A stretch of 64,000 nt of DNA, from NCBI GenBank assembly GCA_024637035.1, contig JAGXFW010000016.1, positions 1 to 64,000 of the forward strand, written 5' to 3'. Origin of the DNA: Actinomycetes bacterium (GTDB lineage Bacteria; Actinomycetota; Thermoleophilia; RBG-16-64-13). The position numbers and the translations under genes are program-made. This document shows positions 58,765 to 64,000 of the stretch, piece by piece. Numbering within the stretch: the first letter of the stretch is position 1; every line of letters starts with the position of its first letter. Below the pieces are notes generated by a model that searched no databases, was not told the origin of the DNA, and saw nothing but the letters and a program-made list of their open reading frames with translations.

Positions 58765-59055
58765 ATGGGGGATAGGATCGCACGGGTTGTGAAGGGCATG
58801 GAGCAACTGTTCCACGAGCTCTCGGTGGGCGTCCGCGAGGAGAGGATCCTCCGCTACATCGTGACGGAGTTGAGCAAAGGTCGGAGCTTCGACCAAGTGA
58901 TGATCGACCCGTACGTCATCAACAACACCGATTCGGCGGACCGCACCCACATGCTTGAGAATCCGGAGGTGCTGCGTGGTATCGAGGATCAGATGGCAGC
59001 GGAGTTCTCGGACTACGAACGCCAACTGGCCCAAGTGAACGAAGGTGATGCATGA
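58765..59055 (+). CDS. Unknown 96-residue conserved-looking protein
   Basis: ATG 58765 has GGAGG seven bases upstream. The product is soluble and mostly helical (VKGMEQLFHELSVGVREERI, then a VTELSKGRSFDQVMIDPYV segment with a DPYVINN motif near 49-55, and an acidic tail). I do not recognise a family. Its position, 15 bases after the RsiG-like gene and overlapping the FHA gene by four bases (ATGA), suggests a shared transcript with both. No membrane segment or metal motif is seen. Confidence 0.7.
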   Translation: MGDRIARVVKGMEQLFHELSVGVREERILRYIVTELSKGRSFDQVMIDPYVINNTDSADRTHMLENPEVLRGIEDQMAAEFSDYERQLAQVNEGDA

Positions 59056-59519
59056 CCGCGTGCGCGAAGTGTTCTTTCGAGAACAGCGCGGACGCCAATT
59101 TCTGTAGCCGTTGTGGTAGCCGACTGATCATCACCGACCTCGCCGAGACTACTGTCACCTATGCGCCGCTCGAAGGGGACGAAGCTGGCACCGGTCCTGA
59201 GGCCCCCGGACAGACGAGCCGCTATCCTGTGCTCCTCATCCGGGCGGGGGGAGGGAGCGAGGGTGAGCAGATCGCCCTCGACAGTGATCTGTTGACCATC
59301 GGTCGCAACCCCGAAAGCCACTTGTTCCTCGACGATGTTACTGTCTCTCGCCACCACGCCCGCATCGTGCGCGATGCGACCGGCTACGCGGTCGAGGACC
59401 TGAACAGCCTGAACGGCACCTACGTCAACCGCGGCAGGGTCGAGCGGCAGCACCTCGCCGACGGTGACGAGTTGCAGATTGGAAAGTTCAAGCTGGCGTT
59501 CCTGGAACCGGTCGACTGA
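59052..59519 (+). CDS. FHA domain protein with N-terminal zinc ribbon, GarA/OdhI-like
   Basis: A 155-residue protein. Residues 4-21 hold a CxxC...CxxC zinc ribbon (Cys 4, 7, 18, 21). Then E32-T33-T34-V-T-Y resembles the ETT phospho-acceptor motif before the FHA domain of GarA and OdhI, which in mycobacteria is phosphorylated by Ser/Thr kinases to regulate 2-oxoglutarate metabolism. The FHA domain (about 60-150) is complete, with IGRNPESHLFLDD, VSRHHARI and NSLNGTYVN. GarA itself lacks a zinc ribbon. ATG 59052 overlaps the preceding gene; the stop shares one base with the MerR gene. Confidence 0.85.
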   Translation: MTACAKCSFENSADANFCSRCGSRLIITDLAETTVTYAPLEGDEAGTGPEAPGQTSRYPVLLIRAGGGSEGEQIALDSDLLTIGRNPESHLFLDDVTVSRHHARIVRDATGYAVEDLNSLNGTYVNRGRVERQHLADGDELQIGKFKLAFLEPVD

Positions 59520-60271
59520 TGATGGATCGCTCGCAGCGTCACGAGTCATCGGACGGAGAGGCTGCGGGAGAGGTCGAAGGCCGACCGGGGACCCTCTTGG
59601 CGATCGGCGGAGTCGTCGCGAGCCTCCGCGATGACTTCCCCGACTTGACCATCAGCAAGATCCGCTACTTGGAAGATCGGGGTCTTCTGTCGCCGGAGCG
59701 TACGCCGGGGGGATATCGCAAGTATGGCCCAGTAGCCGTGCGTACGCTGCGTACCATCCTGACTCTTCAGCGGGATGAGTTCCTGCCGCTCGACGTGATC
59801 AAGGAACGACTCCAGCGTGGCACTGCTTCGGCGCTCGGTCGCCCTCTTGCACCGTCGGGGCCTTTCGCTACGGCCCGAGGTCTCAAGCGCGAAGACCTAG
59901 CCTACTCGTGGGAACAGGCAATGAGCATCACCGGCGTTCCTGAGTCATTCCTCCGCGCTCTCGCCGAATTCCATCTTTTCGAGGTCGCCACCCCGATGAC
60001 TGAGACCATGCTCTCTGAATCGGACCTGGAGGTAGTGCGCATCTGCGAGCTCCTGAACCAGCACGGGGTCGAGCCCCGCAATCTGCGTGTTCTCAGTTCC
60101 TCGGCAGAGCGAGAGGCCGCGTTGCTAGCCCAGGTGGTTGCGCCCTCGATGAGATCGGCGAACAAGGACAGAAGGGACGAAGGGGTTCGAGCCCTGGCCG
60201 ATCTCGGTTCGTTGATGGCTCGTCTGCTCGACCTGCTTCTGTACCGTGAGCTTTCGCGGCTTGCCGACTGA
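59519..60271 (+). CDS. MerR family transcriptional regulator (FtsR-like, garA neighbour)
   Basis: A 250-residue protein with an N-terminal MerR winged-helix domain (about 25-100), including LTISKIRYLEDRGLLSPERT and GGYRKYGPVAVRTLRTIL. A helical region with SWEQAMSITGVPESFLRAL follows, and there is no Cys metal-binding site. A MerR gene of this type always follows garA in mycobacteria and corynebacteria; the corynebacterial FtsR activates ftsZ. ATG 59519 shares a base with the FHA stop; ATG 59522 is an alternative. Probable role: regulator of growth or division genes. 39 bases separate it from apt. Confidence 0.86.
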   Translation: MMDRSQRHESSDGEAAGEVEGRPGTLLAIGGVVASLRDDFPDLTISKIRYLEDRGLLSPERTPGGYRKYGPVAVRTLRTILTLQRDEFLPLDVIKERLQRGTASALGRPLAPSGPFATARGLKREDLAYSWEQAMSITGVPESFLRALAEFHLFEVATPMTETMLSESDLEVVRICELLNQHGVEPRNLRVLSSSAEREAALLAQVVAPSMRSANKDRRDEGVRALADLGSLMARLLDLLLYRELSRLAD

Positions 60272-60310
60272 CCACTAGACTGACCGTCCCCAGATGACCC
60301 GAGGAGCCCC

Positions 60311-60823
60311 ATGGATCTGAGCGCCTTCATCCGCGACGTACCTGACTTTCCGAAAGAGGGCATCATCTTCAAGGACATAATGCCGCTCTTACAGGACCCC
60401 GGGGCGCTTCGCCACACGGTAGACCGGCTTGCCGAGTTCAGTAGAGAGAAGTCTCCCGATCTGATCTTGGGTGCGGAAGCGAGAGGGTTCATCCTGGGTG
60501 CAGCACTTGCCTACGCGGTAGGTGCTGGATTCGCGGCGGCGCGCAAGCCGGGAAAGCTGCCATGGAACGTCGCTCGCGCCGAGTACGAGCTGGAGTACGG
60601 CGTGGATTGCCTAGAGATGCATCTGGACGCGATAGAACCGGGCCAGAGGGTCATCATCCATGACGATCTTCTCGCCACCGGAGGAACCGCGAGAGCCAAG
60701 ATCGAACTGGTGGAGAAGGCTGGCGGGATAGTGGCCGGCCTGGCCTTCGTGATCGAATTGGAGTTCCTCAAAGGTCGCGACCGGCTCAAGGGCTACGACG
60801 TCTTCAGTTTGATCCGCTACTGA
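60311..60823 (+). CDS. apt: Adenine phosphoribosyltransferase
   Basis: Apt salvages adenine with PRPP to AMP, complementing the purine phosphorolysis by the fusion at 31.5 kb. The 170 residues carry [20 protein letters not shown] at the N-terminus, [16 protein letters not shown] near 54-69, and the PRPP motif [17 protein letters not shown] near 114-130. ATG 60311 follows GAGGAG. No relA/spoT gene follows, unlike the arrangement in many actinobacteria. A terminator-like hairpin starts five bases after the stop. Confidence 0.95.
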   Translation: MDLSAFIRDVPDFPKEGIIFKDIMPLLQDPGALRHTVDRLAEFSREKSPDLILGAEARGFILGAALAYAVGAGFAAARKPGKLPWNVARAEYELEYGVDCLEMHLDAIEPGQRVIIHDDLLATGGTARAKIELVEKAGGIVAGLAFVIELEFLKGRDRLKGYDVFSLIRY

Positions 60824-60827
60824 TACG

Positions 60828-60864
60828 CATCGAGGGCCACTCACGGTGCGAGCGGCCCTCGATG
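60828..60864 (+). terminator. 11-bp hairpin after apt
   Basis: CATCGAGGGCC (60828-60838) and GGCCCTCGATG (60854-60864) pair perfectly across a 15-base loop. Only a few T residues follow, like other hairpins in this genome. Confidence 0.65.
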
Positions 60865-61253
60865 GTCTGTATGGACGAACACGGCACCCGGAAGCGCCGT
60901 CGGCAGCGTCCGTCGGGTGTTCCGACGGCTATAGGCGGATGCCACCTCCGGTCCTGAAGCCGCTGCGTCCGCAAAGCAAGCTGTCTATCTAGACCACCTC
61001 CTTTCTACGCTTGATAAGACAGTACAAGGCGAGAGCCCGTATTCTAAGCCCAAGATCGAGCCCACATCATCCATTCTTGGGCCGGGTCTCCAGGGATGGT
61101 GCGGGTGGGGCGTGGGCGCCGGAAAGCAAGACGACGGGCCGCACCATGAGGGGATCATCTCAAACCGACTTTACATAACATACATTATCGTGCGTGGAAG
61201 AAGAGTGAGGCGGGAGACCGGCGGCGGGTCGTCACCATGGGCCGCAGAATCGT
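60865..61253. other. Gene-free region with a candidate structured RNA
   Basis: No gene of family-like composition lies in these 389 bases. On the plus strand: hairpin CCGTCGG-GTGTT-CCGACGG (60910-60928), a possible enclosing helix GCAGCG/CGCTGC (60904-60909 with 60961-60966), CCACCTCC in a small loop (60942-60949), and CTGTCTATC/GATAAGACAG (60981-60989 with 61013-61022, one bulge) presenting CCACCTCCTTTCTACG in the loop. On the minus strand the same sites read as strong Shine-Dalgarno GGAGGTGG, the first upstream of a frame with no standard start close to it. A TAGAAT -10 box on the minus strand lies at 61046-61041. From 61047 to 61253 I see only a long inverted repeat (GCCCAAG/CTTGGGC near 61048 and 61076) and an AT-rich patch near 61170-61190. 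Confidence 0.4.
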
Positions 61254-62081
61254 TTAGAAGACCCGCTTGCTCAGGATCGCCCTGAGTCTGCCCAGGGCCT
61301 TGACGTGCTCACGCGACACAGCGCGCTGCGTGAGGCCGATCTCATCTGCCACTTCTTGCTGCGTCAGATCGCGGAAGAACAACAGGTAGATGATCTTCTT
61401 CTGGAGTTCGGAGAGCACGGCCAGCGCTTCGTACAAGACGATGCGGTCTTCTATCGGCAGCGAGAACGATTCAGCTCGGATCGATCGAACCAAGGCCTTG
61501 TCGGGCACACGTTCGTCGGACTCGTCAAGGGGCTCGTCCAACGAATGGACGTTGAGGTGTGCCTGCACCCTGATGATCTCCAGGAGACCCTTCTCCTGGA
61601 TGTTGACGAGTTCTGCGAGTTCCGAGATTGTCGGGGAACGGCCGTGCTCCCGGAAGAACTCAGCTTGTGATTCCACGATCTGCGAGTACAGACCTCGCGC
61701 CCACCGCGGTTGTCGCACGAGCATTGAATCTCGGAGGTGATGCCGGATCTCACCGTCGACGATAGCGATCGCGTAGGTAGCGAAGGTTGTGCCGCGAGTG
61801 TCGTCGAATCTGTGGATCGCCTTCATGAAGCCGAGGCGCGCCACTTGGAAAAGGTCTTCGTAGGGTTCCGATGAATAGGAGAACCGCTTCAGAACATGAT
61901 GTAGGAGTGGCGCGTTCTTCTCGAGAAGGTGGTCGAGTGCGGTCAAGTCTCCACGCCGGTACGCCGCCAACACGATCTCATTGGTCGAGAACGAACGTTC
62001 CGGAGTGCCGGCGGGCCGTGTCTTCCCTTCCGGCCCATCCGGGGCTCCAGAAGAACTCGCTGTATGCGTATCGTTTCCCAT
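61254..62081 (-). CDS. RNA polymerase sigma factor, SigB/SigF (group 3) type
   Basis: A 275-residue sigma-70 family protein. Region 2 (about 45-118) has EDLFQVARLGFMKAIHRFD and GEIRHHLRD at 110-118, the latter typical of SigB/SigF/SigG sigma factors. Region 3 (about 130-200) and region 4 (QEVADEIGLTQRAVSREHVK near 240-259) follow. ATG 62081 is preferred; a TTG at 62099 would add six residues. No rsbV/rsbW-type anti-sigma gene is adjacent. The gene lies downstream of pilC on the same strand, separated by a hairpin, so it may share a transcript or be attenuated. It could drive envelope, stress or pilus genes. Confidence 0.9.
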   Translation of the reverse strand: MGNDTHTASSSGAPDGPEGKTRPAGTPERSFSTNEIVLAAYRRGDLTALDHLLEKNAPLLHHVLKRFSYSSEPYEDLFQVARLGFMKAIHRFDDTRGTTFATYAIAIVDGEIRHHLRDSMLVRQPRWARGLYSQIVESQAEFFREHGRSPTISELAELVNIQEKGLLEIIRVQAHLNVHSLDEPLDESDERVPDKALVRSIRAESFSLPIEDRIVLYEALAVLSELQKKIIYLLFFRDLTQQEVADEIGLTQRAVSREHVKALGRLRAILSKRVF

Positions 62082-62097
62082 GATGAAGGCCCCACAC

Positions 62098-62124
62098 AAG
62101 GCACGCCCTCTGGGAGCGTGCCTT
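62098..62124 (-). terminator. Hairpin between pilC and the sigma gene
   Basis: AAGGCACGC (62098-62106) and GCGTGCCTT (62116-62124) form a perfect 9-bp stem around a 9-base loop. On the minus strand it starts 22 bases after the pilC stop and ends 17 bases before the sigma ATG. Without a T-run it may only reduce read-through into the sigma gene. Confidence 0.5.
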
Positions 62125-62145
62125 GTAGGTTGCTGAACGGCCTAG

Positions 62146-63360
62146 TTACTCGACCAGCTGGAACAGGTTGAAGATCGGGAGGTACATCGAGACGACCACA
62201 AGGCCGACGATACTCCCAATGAAGATCATCATGATCGGCTCGATGATCGACGTGAGCGACTTCACCGCGGAATCCACCTCGTCTTCGTAGAAGTCGGCGA
62301 TCTTGTGAAGCATGGTGTCGAGGGCGCCCGTTTCTTCCCCGATGGCGATCATCTGGGTGACCATCGGCGGAAACACCTTCACCTTCTCAAGAGGTCGCGA
62401 GATCGAATCACCGCTCTTGATGTTCTCCCTCACGGCTTCCATAGCGTACTCGATGACCGTGTTGCCTGAGGTCTTTCCGGTGATGTCGATGGCTTGCAGG
62501 ATCGGTACACCGGAGCTCACCAGGGTCGCCAGCGTGCGGCTGAAGCGCGAAACGGCGATCTTCTGGACAATGGGCCCCAACTTCATAGGTAGACGAAGCT
62601 TGATCTTGTCCCAAGTCTCGGTGCCTTGCTTCGTATTCTTGAGCCTCTTGGCACCGTAGAACAGTAGGAAGAGCGCCGGGAAGACAATGAACCAGAAGGA
62701 GCGCAGGAAGTCGCTTGCCCCCACCATGATCCTGGTGAGCAACGGCAATTGCCCGCCCAATCCATCGTACATCCCAGCGAACACCGGTATCACGAACAGG
62801 ATGAGGCCGAATAGCACAAGGATCGCAAAGACGAAGATCAGGATCGGGTAGGTCATGGCTGACTTGACCGATCTTCGGAGACTGTCGTCTTTCTCGAGCT
62901 GGGTCGCCAGGCGTTCGAGGGTCAAATCGAGCACGCCGCCGATCTCGCCGGCCCGGACCATGCTGACGTAGAGCCTGTCGAACGCGATCGGGTGCTTCTC
63001 GAAGGAGTCGGAGAGGGGCATACCTGCCTCGACATCCATGCGAACGGCCTGGATGATCTTCTTGAGGCGTGGGTTCTCGGTCTGCTCCTCCAGGATGTAG
63101 AGCGCCCGGAGCAACGCCAGCCCCGCGTTGATCATCGTGGCGAACTGACGAGAGAAGATGACCTTGTCGCGGAGCTTGACACTCGTCATCCCCTCGAGCA
63201 GTTCGCCGATGTTGGGCAGCCCCTTCTTCTCCTCGAGGGACATCACGGTAAGGCCGCGCCGTCGGAGTTCAGCCGCCACCGAGGCCTTTGACACCCCTTG
63301 TATCTCGCCGCCCATAATGTTGCCGCCCGACGGCTTGGCTGTGTATGTGAAGTTGGCCAT
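62146..63360 (-). CDS. pilC: Type IV pilus inner-membrane platform protein PilC
   Basis: PilC is the membrane platform for pilin extraction. The 404 residues have two GspF domains (about 70-195 and 270-395), each with FSRQFATMINAGLALL- or FSRTLATLVSSGVPIL-type segments, and three membrane helices near 172-193, 218-240 and 376-400. The N-terminal ~65 residues (MANFTYTAKPSGGNIMGGEI) are typical. ATG 63360 has AAGGAAGG upstream. The order pilT-pilC on the minus strand suggests pilB upstream, outside the window. Confidence 0.94.
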   Translation of the reverse strand: MANFTYTAKPSGGNIMGGEIQGVSKASVAAELRRRGLTVMSLEEKKGLPNIGELLEGMTSVKLRDKVIFSRQFATMINAGLALLRALYILEEQTENPRLKKIIQAVRMDVEAGMPLSDSFEKHPIAFDRLYVSMVRAGEIGGVLDLTLERLATQLEKDDSLRRSVKSAMTYPILIFVFAILVLFGLILFVIPVFAGMYDGLGGQLPLLTRIMVGASDFLRSFWFIVFPALFLLFYGAKRLKNTKQGTETWDKIKLRLPMKLGPIVQKIAVSRFSRTLATLVSSGVPILQAIDITGKTSGNTVIEYAMEAVRENIKSGDSISRPLEKVKVFPPMVTQMIAIGEETGALDTMLHKIADFYEDEVDSAVKSLTSIIEPIMMIFIGSIVGLVVVSMYLPIFNLFQLVE

Positions 63361-63413
63361 AGTGGTCCTTCCTTTCGCGCAGCGCTACCCGCGAACGCGC
63401 CTCGATCTGTGCG

Positions 63414-64000
63414 TCACGCAGCCCCGGATACGAGGAGTCGCCTGAGGTCTTCTGGATTCGACGATCGACGATCGGCCAGTTCCTTCGTGATCAGGCCTCG
63501 CCTCACGAGGTCGGCCAGCGTTGAGTCCATCGTCTGCATGCCGTGCTTCGTGCCCGTCTGCATGGTGGTGTAGATCTGGTGGGTCTTGCCTTCCCTGATG
63601 AGGTTCCGAACCGCGGGCGTCGGGACCAGGACCTCGACCGCGACGATCCGGCCCTTGCCGTCTCGTCGTTCGAGCAACTGCTGCGTCACGATGCCCTGGA
63701 TGGTCGCGGCGATCTGTACGCGGATCTGTTCCTGCTGATGCGGCGGGAAGACGTCGATGAGACGATCGATTGTCTGCGGCGCGTCTTGTGTATGAAGCGT
63801 TGCGAAGACCAGATGGCCGGTCTCCGCAGCCGTCAGAGCGGTTGTGATCGTCTCGAGATCACGGAGCTCCCCGACAAGTATGATGTCGGGGTCCTGCCGG
63901 AGGACGGACTTCAGGGCCTTGGCGAACGACTTGGTATCGGTTCCCACCTCACGCTGATTCACTATGCAGCCCTGATGGCGGTGGAGGAACTCGATCGGAT
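63414..64000 (-). CDS. pilT: Type IV pilus retraction ATPase PilT (partial, 5' end outside window)
   Basis: The C-terminal ~195 residues of a PilT/PilB-family ATPase. The Asp box region lies before the window; visible are the PilT HRHQGCIVNQREVGTD block, Walker B IILVGELRDLETI, the His box GHLVFATLHTQDAPQTIDRL and the retraction-type GIVTQQLLERRDGKGRIVAVE segment. The MQTMDSTLADLVRRGLI stretch near the end is typical of PilT. The frame continues open to base 64000. PilT depolymerises pili for twitching; a pilT-type (not pilB) assignment rests on these motifs. Confidence 0.93.
   Translation of the reverse strand, partial: PIEFLHRHQGCIVNQREVGTDTKSFAKALKSVLRQDPDIILVGELRDLETITTALTAAETGHLVFATLHTQDAPQTIDRLIDVFPPHQQEQIRVQIAATIQGIVTQQLLERRDGKGRIVAVEVLVPTPAVRNLIREGKTHQIYTTMQTGTKHGMQTMDSTLADLVRRGLITKELADRRSSNPEDLRRLLVSGAA

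Noticed and set aside
60929-60988. Resemblance of the minus-strand segment TTCAGGACCGGAGGTGGCATCC to the SRP RNA core
   Set aside because: The GGAA tetraloop is reduced to GGA, the conserved AGCAG side is GGCAT, and the flanks do not form the long SRP helix.

Overview
The window is a gene-dense, high-GC bacterial chromosome segment that begins inside the 3' part of a 23S rRNA gene and ends inside a type IV pilus ATPase gene. The gene content points to an actinobacterium: a gcvH - FHA (GarA/OdhI-like) - MerR order like that of mycobacteria, an RsiG-like small protein, and frequent GTG/TTG starts. Type IV pilus genes and a two-subunit pyruvate carboxylase are also present. My best guess is a lineage near the class Coriobacteriia, but no 16S gene is present, so this is inference.

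Layout. 1-1300: 23S 3' part, 5S, terminator. 1.4-3.4 kb: two small unknown membrane proteins around dapA. 3.4-6.7 kb: a 1025-residue FAD/Fe-S oxidoreductase with a methionine-rich tail behind a CsoR-family-like operator. 7-11 kb: prepilin peptidase and pilM-pilN-pilO-pilP-like genes. 11-20.3 kb: shikimate genes aroC-aroK-aroB-aroQ, then pepP, efp, a carboxyltransferase/biotin-carrier fusion, accC, asp23 and nusB. 20.4-29.3 kb: dxs-tlyA-nadK-recN-pyrG-M20 peptidase-NUDIX. 29.4-35.6 kb: ald, xerD, a phosphopentomutase::purine nucleoside phosphorylase fusion, a pyrimidine nucleoside phosphorylase and an SLH-like membrane protein. 35.6-39 kb: a DHH-CBS-poly(A)polymerase protein and an M50 protease. 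39.1-51.2 kb: scpA-scpB-rluB-hisC-aroF-tyrA-aroA-cmk-plsC-ispH-der-plsY-gpsA, nearly every junction being an overlap of stop and start. 51.2-56.2 kb: tRNA-Pro, pgsA, a nucleotidyltransferase::degenerate phosphomannomutase, and a VanW protein. 56.3-60.8 kb: MglA-like GTPase, roadblock protein, a divergent DUF4388 gene, gcvH, an RsiG-like gene, an unknown gene, a zinc-ribbon FHA gene, a MerR regulator and apt. 60.8-61.25 kb: a gene-free stretch with a candidate structured RNA. 61.25-64 kb (minus strand): SigB/SigF-type sigma factor, pilC and partial pilT.

How the parts fit. The aromatic pathway is almost complete in two operons: aroF, aroB, aroQ, aroK, aroA, aroC, then tyrA and hisC; only shikimate dehydrogenase is not seen. 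Nucleoside salvage is concentrated in the deoB::PNP fusion plus pyrimidine nucleoside phosphorylase. Surface motility (pilD, pilMNO, pilC, pilT) shares the window with candidate control parts: an MglA/MglB-type GTPase pair, an RsiG-like protein with a near-perfect c-di-GMP signature and a predicted leaderless mRNA, and a stress-type sigma factor beside pilC. The most novel-looking items are the RsiG-like gene in the gcvH-garA-merR neighbourhood, the deoB::PNP fusion, the Met-rich oxidoreductase with its metal/sulfur-type operator, and the gene-free stretch whose plus-strand hairpin loops carry anti-Shine-Dalgarno sequence.
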